Origin: Brugia malayi
Taxonomy: Eukaryota; Nematoda; Chromadorea; Rhabditida; Onchocercidae
DNA: 64,000 nucleotides
Assembly: GCF_000002995.4 (NCBI RefSeq)
Contig: NW_025062479.1
Coordinates: 8,361,721-8,425,720 of the forward strand
Direction: 5' to 3'
Below, piece by piece: positions 1 to 13,200 of the stretch (within the stretch, counting starts at the first letter, position 1; each line of letters starts with the position of its first letter). The notes beneath the pieces are model-generated. The model saw nothing but the letters and a program-made list of their open reading frames with translations, ran no database searches and was not told where the DNA came from. Both the position numbers and the translations under genes were made by a program.

Positions 1-47
1 AATGCCTGGCAGCACATTAACATTAGCGATACAGCTAGATCCTCGAG
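1..47 (+). CDS. Possible CaMKII linker exon (partial, cut by window start)
   Basis: An open frame runs from base 2 and stops at a GTGCGT donor after base 47, leaving one base of a codon. This is exactly the phase needed to join the next recognised CaMKII exon at 2017, giving a residue pair R-V before the QKQEIV start of the hub domain. If real, it would be part of the variable linker between kinase and association domains, separated from the next exon by an intron of about 2 kb. The linker is poorly conserved, so only phase and the donor support this; it could be chance. Confidence 0.4.
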
Positions 48-571
48 GTGCGTAATTTACATTGATTTCTGTTTATTTCTCCGGTTACCACTATTACGAA
101 GCTGAATGCTATTATTTATTTACACATTTGTTTTACTTCATAAGTTTACGGTAAAATTTGAAACATTTTTTATAGATTAGCGTCACTCTTGCAAACTTTA
201 TGATGAATAAAGCAGTTAAAATCTTTTTTCGAGTTTTTACGAGTAGTCGTAACCATATGAAATAGTTTCCAATTTTCAAATTGATCACAACTTACATTTC
301 CATCTCTTTCATTAACGTAATTTTTTTTGTTCGAAACTTCTGTTCTTCATCTCCACTTCATTTTCTTCTATTTTCAGTTTTGTATTATCAGAAATCTTCA
401 TCCTTGTATAATAAAAGTTCTGGCAAGATACCTGAGAACACAAGCTTTGCGTTCATTTATTAAAGTAATAAATTCTAGTAACAAAGTCCACTATAATGAT
501 TTTTTTTACAGGCACTTTTGAAAGATTTTGATGTAGCAAGCATTTGTTATTGTTACATTTGTTCCTGATTC

Positions 572-623
572 GCATGTGCTTTTTTAAAAAAAAATTGCAT
601 GTTTTTGCATGTGCTTTTTTAAA
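572..623. repeat. Short direct repeat, 17 bp x 2
   Basis: The 17-mer GCATGTGCTTTTTTAAA occurs at 572-588 and again at 607-623, separated by 18 bases of A-run and GCATG-containing sequence. It looks like a small local duplication in intronic or intergenic DNA. No function is suggested. Confidence 0.8.
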
Positions 624-1358
624 TATAAAAGAACTAATAGCCTATGGATGAAATTAAATTAGCTACAGTGTCCTAAAAATATGTGACCCTTAATTTGTTA
701 TAGTTTTTCCTACTGTAAGATGTAGAAATTCTCTGGTATTTCGTGAGTCTTTTTCAAACAACTTCATTGCAATGTATAATCATTACATTGAGGTAGCTAA
801 CAACTGGATAATCCTCATAACCTTGTTATGCATAAAGAAGACTCAAGAAGATTTTTAAAAATTTTTGTTTATATGCGATCTTTACGAAGGATTAGTTCAT
901 AAATTAATTTTATTAGAAAGCAATTTTGCATTCTATTCCATAAATTAATGATTTGATACCATAGATAACTAAAAGTGTTGAAAATTGCTATCTTGATTTG
1001 CCCTTATATGATTGTTTGGCAGGATTTTTTGCGATAGTTTCGAATCGCCTATTTTTCGGACACTGTGAAATATTATTTCTTTGATTTAAAATTTAAAAAA
1101 ATGTTCTAATGCACGCCATATTATTAAATGAACAAGATGGCTTTTTCATTTCTGCAGCTAGCGCATATAATTTTTTGTTGTGGAAAAGTCAATTTATCAA
1201 AAAGATCAGTTAATTAAAATTACTTAAAACTGAATAAATTACTAATAAAACGAATAAATAGTTAATAAGAAGATCAAATGAGTGGGTGATCCTGGTAATG
1301 AGTAAGCAAACATAACGCGGTATTGTGTTGAAAATCCTTGTTCATGCTTAGCCTTGTT

Positions 1359-1399
1359 AGAGAATAATTATTGGATTTAGAGAGAGAATAATTATTGGA
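1359..1399. repeat. Short direct repeat, 17 bp x 2
   Basis: AGAGAATAATTATTGGA occurs at 1359-1375 and 1383-1399, seven bases apart, inside the long presumed intron before the CaMKII hub exons. A local duplication with no evident function. Confidence 0.8.
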
Positions 1400-2016
1400 G
1401 TTATGGACTGAATGGATAAGTAATATTTAACTTTAGATTAATATTAAAAACAGTGATAAAATGCATGATATTGTTAGCAGCAGATGCAAATCATACTCAT
1501 TTGATTGCCGAGTATTAATTTCAATTTAAGAATGACAACATCGATCAGAAATTCTTTTCTTAAATGGAATTTTAGTGTTGTTTGTATTAGTTAATGTTGA
1601 TCATAAAAGTCGTTTACAAAAAAGTTCAATTCTAGTTAAAATTTATTTAGTGATGACAGAAATATTAAAACGTCCTTTCCTTGGCTTTTTTTATTGAATA
1701 CTAGTGAAAAGTAAAGCAGTATGCTTTCATATATTTGAGTTTTATCGATATATTTCATATCATCCCTGAATTTCTTTGGTTTTTAGTATATATTTGCATT
1801 AAATTTTCTGTTTGAGTAGAAAGTGTAGTTTGTTTATCGCGTTTTATGATTTTACCCTCTTTTCAAATCATCAACATTCCTTCATTAGGCACAAACACAC
1901 GTTGTATCATTTTGATTTTGCATTAATTTTTCTTAAAATTTCTTGGAATTCTTCTATTCATAAATCTTCGCTTTATTTTAAATGCGTTTAAAGTAAATTT
2001 CTTTTCGTTCTTACAG

Positions 2017-3225
2017 TTCAGAAACAGGAGATTGTTCGTGTAACACAGCAACTATTGGACGCTATTTCATGTAAAGATTACGAGTCCTACTCGTGAGTTC
2101 CATAGTTATTTTACAATTTTTCATTTGAGTTCATTGAATGTACGCTTACATTCAGTTGAATTTTTATTGTTATCCAATTCTCCAGATGGCAGAAAATTTT
2201 TCATACCATAATTTTCAGCTATTAGAGTAGAGAATGTCTTTCACTTGTTATTTTTCAGTATATATGAGTTACGATCGTGCTTAAACTGGATTAAAAAAAA
2301 ACTGTTATGTTAAATTTAAGATGGTTAACATTCTCATCAGCAAATTAAATGTTGTTTGCAACATTCTCGTACTTCACAGTTGATATCTATGACGAATAAT
2401 TTTATTTCATTAAAAGCAATTGTTAAAAATTTCAGAAGACTCTGTGACCCATCGATGACATGTTTTGAGCCAGAAGCACTTGGTAATCTAATTGAAGGAA
2501 TGGATTTCCACAAATTTTATTTTGATAATAGTAAGTCATCTTTTAAATCATAATGTTGACTTTGAGGAACAGCTGTTGAAGGAACACTTTGTCTTTAGCA
2601 GGCAGTTTTATTTTTCTGGCTTTGAATTCAGTGAATTTAAGTTTCCTATTAAATTCAGTGCTCAATTCTCATAACTTTTCACATCCTCACATTTCTCACA
2701 GCATTTTTTTGAAAATTATGCTGAAAGGAAAGGATGATATTATTGGGTATTGTTTTAAAATTCTAAGCTTACTTGATTGGCTGTTCTATCAGTTCTGAAA
2801 TTTATGTTTTTTGATTGAAAGTAATTTAGATAGCGGAACACGCGGGCCAAAAATCCACACGACATTGCTCAATCCGAATGTGCACCTAATGGGTGATGAA
2901 GGCGCATGTATCGCTTACATTCGTTTAACGCAGTTCATTGATAAGTAAGCTCATATCTCTACAAGTAGTAATTTTCATAAACGAAATTTCAACCTTTTGT
3001 TTACATTTCTTACATGGTTCACTGCTTGCTTATTTTTTGATAAACTAATCTAAGCATTGGAATGGATAGAGTTAGTGTTGCACTTTCAGGAATGGTGATG
3101 CCCGATCAAGGCAGGCACAAGAAACACGCGTGTGGCATAAACGTAATGGACGAGGTTGGGTATGCGTTCATGTTCATCGGACCGGTGCACCATCTTCCGT
3201 AACTACGGCTGACTGTCATTTCTAG
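2017..3225 (+). CDS. unc-43: Calcium/calmodulin-dependent protein kinase II, association (hub) domain, C-terminal part
   Basis: Four exons read in one continuous frame: 2017-2092, 2436-2530, 2830-2944 and 3090-3225 (TAG). The product has the CaMKII association domain, which assembles the holoenzyme into a 12-14-subunit ring. Visible motifs are [58 protein letters not shown] and the C-terminal VCVHVHR, typical of invertebrate CaMKII hubs; the C. elegans UNC-43 tail has the same [11 protein letters not shown] ending. The kinase domain and most of the linker lie left of the window. Intron sizes are 343, 299 and 145 nt. In nematodes this kinase acts in neurons and muscle downstream of calcium. 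Family assignment is firm; the upstream linker structure is not visible. Confidence 0.93.
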
Positions 3226-6200
3226 CTTACATCTTGTTAAAAAATTTTCTTTTGGTTCTAAAAAAATGCTTAGGCATGTTGAACTGTGGAAGCTTATCTG
3301 GAAATCTTGTCCAACTGAAGCAATAATATAAATCGGCTTTTAAGAACTCTGGGAATCGATAATATTGTAAAAATCAATTAAATCTTATTAGGATCGATAA
3401 AACAGATTTCAAAGCGAAACGAGGAGACCTACGGTCATTTTTGTGCTTTTTTATTAATTCCAGGTTTTAGTTTATTGTATTTTTAGTTGCTTCGCACAGT
3501 GGTATAATTGTAGTTAATGCGCATAGTTATTGTACACTAAGTCCATGCGCACTTTCCTGCTGTGCAATACCATGAATTATTAACAGAGCTTTGAACTACT
3601 GACTGATTATCACTAATCGATCACTTCGTTTAATTTGTTGTTTAAAATTAAAAACATGCAAATTTTTAGCAGCAAAATATTTGGGCATTTCCAGTGTTAA
3701 TACAAATGACGACATTTGTTTCTTGTTCTCTGGAATTTACCCAAAAGTTTTGCTTTGTAAAGAGTTTATATATATATTTTCATTTATGCGAGATCAGATT
3801 CGGTCGATTGGAATTCTATTAGTGCATGTATGCTCACTGCCCTACAAAAACGCTGAAAGTATTATTTTTGAGTTAGATTTTTATTGTATTTCGTTTTTTT
3901 CACTTTTTCTTTAATTATATCTTCAATTCATATTTCCAATCAGAATTGTTGCAGTATACGTATACAGTACCATTCCGAAACTGATAGTATTTTTTCCCAC
4001 TTTCGCTGTGTTAGTCCACTTTCTGGTTTTTTTTTTTTTAATTAGTTTTTTTTTTTTTCGTTTACTTTAGCTTAAAAGTATCAAGTGAAAGACCGGTGTT
4101 TTCTGCTGAAGATATCGGGTGGTATTGATTCACATGTTTAAACTCATCCAATTCAACGATGTATAAGCAAATTTATTTAATGTTGTTGAAATCTTCTCCA
4201 ATAAGAAAATTTTTTTTCTGTGCCTCTTGCTCTGTTTGCTTTCAGAATAAGCTGTTTCTCCAAATAATTTTCTAAAGCCGTAAAGTGCCTAAAATGTACT
4301 GCACTGTCCTACCTAGTAAATTTTATTGTATACTGTTAACAACCTTCGCTAATTAATCCGTTGCTTACATTTAGGATTTTCATCTGCAGAGTTATTAAGT
4401 TTAAAAATTTTTAGTATGATATTGATATCTATCTTACTCATGTTTCTATCATATAGTTTGGCACATGGTAACGGCTTAGAAATTTTCCTTTAGAGTTCGC
4501 TTATAAATTTGTATACACCGGTGGATATATTTATGCTTAGTAATGAATGCATAGACTTGATGGTGTTTTTTTTTAATGCGACATTCCTTTATTTTTTATA
4601 CTTTCGATTTTTAAAGTTTGAGGTTTCAAATTCTCTAGATTTAAACAACCTATGCGGAAAAAGATACCTTACCTTACTGCATAGTTCGCTTTTTTGCCAT
4701 TTTCTGTCCAGTTTTATTCGTTTTTCTTTACCTTTCCTCATCATTATTTGTGACATATATATATATATTTTATTTGCCCTTTGATCATCACATTATTTGG
4801 CAACTTTCTGCTTAAATTAACGGGATATTCATTATAGTCACTTCATGCCATGATAGGTGCAATCATTTTTAATACGTTTATTCATGTTCTGGCCATTGTG
4901 ATGATGAAAGAAAAACACTGCTGTATTTTTATTACACTGCATTCTTTCGAATAAATTTATCTCTCCTTAAGTTGTTATTTTTCAGTAGTTCCGAAGATTA
5001 GCTCATTACCGCTCTTTTTGTAATAAAGTTTCATTTATCAACCGTGGAAACTTATTTTCTCGCAAAACAAACAAAGCGTCAGCAATACATGTTCAAAGTT
5101 ATTGGGATGGAAAATCACAGATGCGGACTATCATGATTCGATTGAAGTCCGGTTCACTGTTTCTGATTTGTGAATAAGATGTACATAGAATGGTCATATT
5201 TGTTATGGATAATTACAATGAATTGTAGTAGAAATTTGCATTATAACTTAGAGAAGAAAAGAGATATAAGCAGTTATGTACGTGTGTACTTCCCATTTAA
5301 AGTGAGACACCTGAGTGAAATCTTATGGATTAGTCCATCAGTCTCCTCTCATATGCATACTACGTTCATTTTTAAAATAACTCTTTAGTGCTATAATGGC
5401 AAACAAACTAAGACGGGAAGTTATTTCTTCAAAAAACCATAGAAGAATGAATGAAGATATTATTAAAAGTAGGAGGAGAAATGTGTTATTCGTAGGGAAG
5501 GAAGATAAGTGTCTATGCATCTATGAGCAGGAATTCATCTCTGTAGCAATTATAAAATTATTCAAAGTAATACCTCTTCACGATATTGACGTGAAAACCA
5601 CGGTGGCAGTGGAGCATACTGACTATCGATGTTTTGTTTTTTTCTCTTTCGACAAATGCGATTTCAGTGCTGTTATGATCGGCAGTGAGATGTTATTATT
5701 GCGTATTGCCTGGTGTTTCAGTTTGGAATTTTGAACCCTTATTGTTCTTTAATCATTCATCATTAACTTCGTCATTTTTTCAAAGCTTTTAATATTGAAG
5801 TAATTACTCCTTTCATGCATTACTGATGAATGTTTTATGCTGAAATTCCCTATTTCTGCATTTATTCGCCACTTTTGGTTTATCATTTGACGTTTTTTCA
5901 TAGCCGTGCATTACAGCTACAATATGATTGTGTCGATATTTGTATTCTTTCTTCTTTTAGTCGATTTACTGATTAGAAATCTATCACGCCTAACCATTGA
6001 TCTTCCCGTTATGATTTCGTGCAATTTCAAATCACCCATATTTTCACTGAAAAAAAATACAGAATAGATGGTTAATTTTACTCTCATCTTTAACGATTTT
6101 TAGATACATTTAGTTTTCTTTAGTATTCTAGAGAAGTATATCATTATAATCATATCTTTACAAGTTCAGTCTTTTTAACCGTTGATGAGATATTCTCTCT

Positions 6201-9200
6201 CGGATTGTTAGACTAGCCAGAAAATTGGAGATTTTTCAAAAGTGACAAGGAATTGTAGTCTTCCTACAATGTCTCCATGCCAGAAGCAAATTTAACTATT
6301 TTCATTTGCGATTTCTCATTGTCATTTTGTCAGTGTTTAATCTCCAAATCTCGAGCATATCTCTGTACTCTTTTAAAAATAGGTCACGCTGAACAGTTTG
6401 TCTACTTTAACATCGATAATCCGTGTTAACATTTGTTAATACTTTTTTCATCTTTCATTATCAATAAACGTCCTATCAATTATTTTGCAGCTGAATATTA
6501 AAATGTTTTGTTATTCTAAGGCATAAGCTGTCACCACTTCTTAACTAAAATCCATATAGTTCATTTATTTCTAGGATTGACCATTTAACGGTATCCATGA
6601 CCTTTTCATCAGATGGTATGGCATGCTTTTCAATCTGATATATTTCATATTTCGAGTCTTCTAATCCATTTAGTGTTTTCTTTGCACGTTTTAGGTGATT
6701 TTTCCCAAGTGTTCATTTTTCCCAAGTATGTTTTATGTCAGAATATGCTGTGTTTATTACATAAGCAGTATTTTGAATTTTCTATGCTCGTTTCTTGTTT
6801 GTTTCAAGACATTCCATCCTGTCTGTATTGAATCACAACTTAGTTTCCATTGCAGTTATCTATTTGCGGTCTCCATGATTTCATCTACTGTTTTTCTTCC
6901 CTATGATATTTCGCTTCCACTCTTTTTCTTATTTCATTGATTTCAATATTCGTTTTTCAAATGATTTGATCAAACATAGAGTTCTCCTCTTTTTTTTTTG
7001 CCATTGCTGTGTGTTTCCTTTTATTTGTTTATTTGACAGTGCAATTCTGCCTGTAACCGTGGTATTCCGTCGTGATCAGAGAAATACTGTTTATTATAAT
7101 GAAGTCGCTTCGTATCGGATAATCCTCATTCTTTTGTATCCAATAGTTCCCATAACCTTCAACTTTTTTTTTGTGCTGATATGAGTGAGCCGTAGTAATC
7201 TTTTGATAACAATTTTCAATGCCTCCTTAATTCGAATTCATGTCCATTATACTCTCTTCTAATTTCTGGTCGTTATTGTTACACATATCCCAATATGATT
7301 TTCGACACTATCTTTACATTATTCTTTGCTTTTCGTGATCAGTTTTTGATTCAATTATCGTGCTATTTTACATTTCGTTTGTGCTCACTTTTTTTCCTCA
7401 CTTTCTCCCTTCACTTATTGTCCTCGCTTCTATTTCATCACAGTTTTTTTGTTACTCATCCTCAATATGTTCCTTCTTACCTTTCCCATCTATCTCCCAC
7501 TTTAAAATGGGAGAATACTGTCCATCTTTGATCAACAAATTGTTAGTCATTTATGCCCAGTTCAGGGCTGACAATTATTTTCACTTTCTTTTCTTTCTTT
7601 CTCTGGATTTTATGAGTTACTTGTTTACGTTTTCCTTCAAGTACTGTTCAGTTTTGCACACTAATGAATTAGTGAAGTTATTACAAGCCTATTGAAGCAA
7701 CCTTCTTTAGCAGAGAATCAGCTCGGAGAAAAGCACACATCCATTAAGTGATTTTTATTAGCTCTACCAGAGTGTAGCAGGAAGTAATCCAGTTCAAGTA
7801 AAAATATTCAGGAAGACCAACCTGCTGCAGTTTTACAGCAAAAGCTTAATGTTAATTAGCATTCAACAGTTAAATCTTTTTTTTAGTGAGATGGGAGGAA
7901 CAAAGTTTTTCAGGATTGTAAAAAGGATAAGATCAGGTTGCCAAACGACAAATTGCTCAACGACCCATCCCTCCCTACAGCTTTTAGGAATAAGTTTCAC
8001 CTATTATTAATTTAAAAGATGAATGATGATTCATATATAGCCTCAAGCAGATATTTGTTCCCATATTTGATTTCCAATAACAAACTGCATCCTTCATAGG
8101 AATGATAGAACCAGGGACCGAAACTAAGTTTTGATCTCTTGAGATCTAAATACCGTGACGAATTGTTGTGGAAGGAATGTGCGTCGGAGCTATTTATGTT
8201 AACAGCGTGTGTGGTAAAGGATTGCGAGAATCTTGGTGGTTCTGCTTAGATTCCCTTATTTCTTTTCGGATTTCATCAAAAATCTACAATCACATTCTAA
8301 AACATAGTATTCCGCAGATGACTGGAACTTTTTTGAACAGAAACGGTCAGGTAAAAGCTGTTAAATGCAGTGCTACTTCCCTGATTAACTCTATCTCTGG
8401 TCGATGTTGTCGAGCATTTGTCGTCCATAACTGTATTTTCGTTTTCTTTCAGGAAAAAATTTTTTTTAAGAAAAGCATCATTTTCGTTTTTTCCAAATGA
8501 AGGGAGCTTCCTGAATTGTCTTTTAAATTATCCGTAAGTTCTTGCAAAGGAACCTAATAAACAGATAAGCTCATTTATCTGTTTTAGCGATGGCAAACTC
8601 ATTTGCCATCGCTAATTTCAGCATTTTTGGATTTGAAATCGGAGCACATAATGTTTGTTACTTGTTCTGTGTTTAATAAAAACCATCATATTAGAAAGTT
8701 TTTATTTAATAGTTCGGTTATAGAAGTTCTGTTTGCTAGCTACACTATGGTTTTTTATATTTTACAAAAAGGGAATGCTGACAGATTTACTCAAAGATTG
8801 CAAATAATTTCCTACTACTTATATGAAACTTATTAGCTTTATGTTTTGAATAACTTTGTGTTTTAAAACACTATCGTGATTTCGATAACCCTGCAGAGCA
8901 ACTTAATTTTACTCATGACTTATTGATTATCCTTTCTAAAATTCTTTCTGTGATTAAGTAATAAATAATTCAGATGTGATGAAAGATTCAGATATCTGGC
9001 ATGATGTGAGATGTGGAGCTTTATGAGACTCTAATTTTTACTTAATTCATAATTCATAAATATCATCAACTTAATTGCTGACATAAAATAGATGCAGCTT
9101 ACACCTAAAACTTCTTATAAAAATTTATAACGCAAATTTTAAGGGCCCCATCACTTTATTATAAAGTTTTTATAGAAGTTAAAATCTATGTGTTCATTGT

Positions 9201-10211
9201 TAATTCAATTGATATTTGCATTACATTTCAACGGTACAAAAGCATAGGTATGCATTATTAATTACTGTGTGATGTTATGTGAAACATTCTACTTCATAAG
9301 CCACAATTTGTAAATCAACTAGTGTTCCAAAACAATAAAACCATTTTGATGTACAATTGAAAATTATTATGTGAAATGCATATTTCCTTATTCTTATTCG
9401 AACAGACTGAAGAAATATAAATCGTCCGGTGTAAGTTATTGGATGTAAGCAACCATATTTTTACATCAGCGAATCGATATGCAAATTTTCGAACACATAT
9501 AGAATCGGTACTTTAAGTGAGAAAGTAGATGAGTAAGTTTCTGAAAATTTTGAATTTTTTGTCGAATTCACTTTATCTATTCCACCCACAAATGTCTTGT
9601 GTTTTGTGAACAGATCGATAGAAGATAGTGGCAGTGATGATTGGTACTGTATGAAGTGGGACAGGTCGGTTGTTCCAATGACAATGATGCGTGTGGTGCT
9701 ACATTTTCATTCGTATCGATTTAGTTCACTAGTTGGATTATTCTCTAATCATTTTCTCCTATTTTATTTAACTTGTTGAAGTGATGTGTATAGATGATAC
9801 TAAAGTAGATAGCTTAATGAACACATTAGAAATGCTGAATTGGTTTTTTCCTCAGATTCGAGGAGCTTTAGATATTTCACATGTTATGGGGATGAATGAA
9901 GATTGCAGGCATAATATGATGTGTTTTTCAAGTGTGTTGTCTTCTTTGTTCAGTGACTCACTTTTTCACGGTACAGATGATTCTTTAGCTCTGTTAAGGC
10001 ATTTAAGCATCTGGATAGAGAGAATACAAATACTTTTATTTTAATTACTTATGCGTCCCCAAAATCATTATTTTGTATCATTTCATACAATTCATTGAAA
10101 GCATTCGAGTATTAACCATTTGTTTGATCAGCTGGCTGAATGAATTAATGAAAGTGCTATTACTTTCATTTTATAGTATATTCTTGAAAAACATAATTTG
10201 TGTTAGTGCAG
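3226..10211. other. Gene-poor interval, unc-43 3' side to PDXDC1-like gene
   Basis: About 7 kb of A+T-rich sequence. It contains only short hydrophobic open frames, which this base composition gives by chance. Two exon-like pieces lie near its right end: 9613-9662, between an ACAG acceptor and a GTCGGT donor, and a stretch following TTTCCTCAG at 9857. Neither joins the PDXDC1-like frame in a way I can support; they could be 5' untranslated exons or chance. The clearest structure is the pair of hairpins at 8559-8615. Confidence 0.6.
8559..8615. repeat. Two adjacent perfect hairpins with similar loops
   Basis: Arm AAACAGATAA (8559-8568) is the exact reverse complement of 8575-8584, with loop GCTCAT. 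Immediately after it, the 14-mer at 8584-8597 (TTAGCGATGGCAAA) is the exact reverse complement of 8602-8615, with loop CTCA. The hairpins share base 8584, and both loops carry CTCA followed by T. Stems of 10 and 14 bp are too short for a normal microRNA precursor. There is no coding frame over them. Confidence 0.85.
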
Positions 10212-13200
10212 GAATCAGAATTGAATGAGAAAACCGAATTGGAAGTGCAAATTGATGTGATGATGGCTACTAGTTCGGAAGCTGAGGCGACGATGAATGC
10301 CGCACGTCAAATCATTAATAATATTGAAAAGTTTGTTTGTTTTCATGTTATATTATGATTATTATACCTCTTTTTTTAGATCCCTTAAAATCATTTTATA
10401 GTTACAATAGACGAATATTATCAAAATCGATAGATTCTGCATTTTATGTTCTTAATAAATAAAGTTGCTTTGGCATTTTTCCTTAACAGTTCCTCTTCCT
10501 TCTCTTCTTTCACTTATAAGTTTTCCCTTAATCAAAGAGCTGATAAAATAATTGTTACCAAAAGTGGACTGAAGAAAAAAAACTTCGCGCCCTAGAACAC
10601 CCACGATTCACGTGTTAATACCATTTAATGTCATAAGCTTATGAGGGTGTTCTCGAGTTCTAATTCCAGTGATTTTTCTTGTTCATAACTGTTTTTGGCT
10701 AAACTTAACTTGCTTCGCTGACCAACAAGAAATGCTTTCAATTATGAAACCCAACTTCACCTATTCTCGGCTTTCATACATTGTAATCTGAAGAAACTAC
10801 TTTCTAATTCTAAACACTTCGCAAACTGCATTTTTGTTCACACATGGTATCGAAATCTTCATCTTAGTCATCGGCTTACAACAAGTATAATTAACTAAAA
10901 CTGAACTGCGATCATTTTTAGCTTTAACTATTTTGCACATATGCTGCCACATAACTGTACATCAACATTCCGAATGAAGCACCTCCACCAGCAATAATTT
11001 TAACTGATGTACCTCTTAAGTTTCTCGATGGTCTGCCATGGGGAAGATATGTCCCATATATTATTAACATTGCGAATTATACTACTAAGGATGAGTCAGA
11101 CCTAAAATGAGAATTTTGAAGTTTTCAAATAGAATTAATGCTAATGTATATTGACTATTACTTATCATCTGCGTACTTTTGCGCTAGTCTCAAAAGATGT
11201 TTTCGAATTATATTATAGTTTTAATCTTTTCATCGCTTGAGAATTAGTATCCTTAATAATCTTAGATATGGGCATAGCCTTCCGATTGGAATGCACAGCA
11301 GTGGTTCACTTTTAAATGCAAACAACAATGATGTTGTTGAAAAATCTGTTCTGGAACGACTTGCTTCCGCTCGCGATGGAAATGTTAGCATTTAATCATC
11401 ATTTTTTTAATCATTTAGCTTCATTTTTTTTTTTTGGAAATGAATAGCATATATTGTTAAGGACTTGGACAATGCCGAGAAGTTGGAAAGGGGTACTAGA
11501 GCAGAATCCAGTACTAATGTTACCATTAGTCGGATTCTTCAGCAGTTGGAACAGTTGATCCGATCCGATGACTGGGTTAATAAAGAAGTAAAAGATTATG
11601 GCGAAAGTCCACACCCTTCAGAATTTCCTAAAAAGAGGTTATTTTCAAATCATCTCGTAACACTTATTTGTTTTCTATTGCTTTGTAAATTCTTCCTGTT
11701 TTCTTAATGGGATATTGTGTCTATAGCTTCGGTAATTCTGAGTGTTTGTCGACGCAACATAAGTGATGCGCAATAAGCCTTGTAAATCGATAACGCTACT
11801 AAACAATTTTTATTTGAGTGAATGACCGACAGCAACTGGGCATAAGTAACTAGTGAATCGAACACAAGCAGACAAACTATAGAAAAAATGAGCCAAATCT
11901 AACGGGCAAAAATGCAGTTAGCGCCCGAACATAGAGGCTTTTAATCGAAAAGGGTCTTTTGTCTTTTTCATGTCTTTTGTTTCAAGTTAGAAGAAAGCGA
12001 ATCAACAATGGGTGATTTGACCCGAAATTTATGCATCATATTCCAAACTCTGTTTTTATTGACATGCATGGATCAAAATCCATGATCTGATGGAGTTACT
12101 GTACAATATTATGCATGAGACTTCCACTAATATTTGTGCTGAGTACATTGCTGACTTTCTCAGCGATATTTGCAAGAAATAACATTTATAATAGCGTATA
12201 AGCACTACATCAACTGTGTTCAATCATGGACTAGAAAAGTATTTTGGTGAATGCTTCCATTATGCTTTTCCACTTTGATATGTCCATTTATAAAATGAAT
12301 TTAGGGCTTATATTGTCAGTTCACATTTATCAGAATTGGGACGTACGTTGATTGTCAGTTCATCCCTTAAAAGTTACATTAATCTGCTGGGAACCCATCA
12401 CAGACAATGTATTGCTTCGTGGCTTTATGGTAGCACATCGCAAACACTCAGCACACTCTTCCGTACATCCAACAGCAATTTGCATTGCTCCGAGCATGAC
12501 TCATCATTCTTAAATTCGATCAAAGCAGAAATTGGTTTGTTCGTTCCTGTACTTCAAATTCATGTCTAAATTGCTTAATGTTATGGACTCATTACTGATA
12601 ACTAGAAATAAATAGATTCAGTAATAGGGGTAGAAATTAAATTCTTTTTCTTTCTGAATGCTTAACAATGAATTAAACTTGGTTGTTGAGTTGGCAAAGT
12701 TTAAGTGTTGAAGTGTAACGAAGTTTTTTCTAATAAAGTTTGATCTTTAGGTCATGCAATTCGTCTTGCACTGTATGATGCGTACGGTCCCGATTACTGC
12801 TCGAAAGGATGGCGCGCTTTTCTTCAGATGGTTGGTTTTGATACATTAAACTAATAAGAAATTCAAGTCTTTTGTTAAAAGGACGAGAAATCGTCATGTT
12901 GGGTAACTTACTTGAATCATTAGAGTATCAAAATGCAAATTTAAACTTCCAGTTGCGCTTGGTAAATTTAAACAATAATGCATGAAATTGCTTATTGGGA
13001 TTATTTTTGAGGGCTCACCAGTGGTGTATATTTCACCTGCTTTGCATATCGACCTTTCTTCATACCTCTCCACTGAATACTTAATTGGAGATATTGTCAT
13101 TTTGAAGAAATCAGATGGAGATTTTGCTGACATTGAAGGACGAATTGTATGAGCTTTATTTACTCCTTAAACTTGTTCTTATGTAATATTTAAATCTAGC

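Noticed and set aside
5396..5734. 112-codon + strand open frame (starts MANKLRREVISS)
   Set aside because: No recognisable domain, no splice-consistent neighbours and no strong composition difference from flanking DNA; could be chance in A+T-rich sequence.
8168..8500. 110-codon + strand open frame
   Set aside because: Ends in a Phe/Lys low-complexity stretch, has no family similarity and no supporting exons.
9597..10044. Exon-like pieces upstream of the PDXDC1-like gene (RSIEDSGSDDWYCMKWD; sequence after TTTCCTCAG)
   Set aside because: Splice signals are plausible, but the pieces do not join each other or the first PDXDC1-like exon in a frame I can support; may be untranslated exons.
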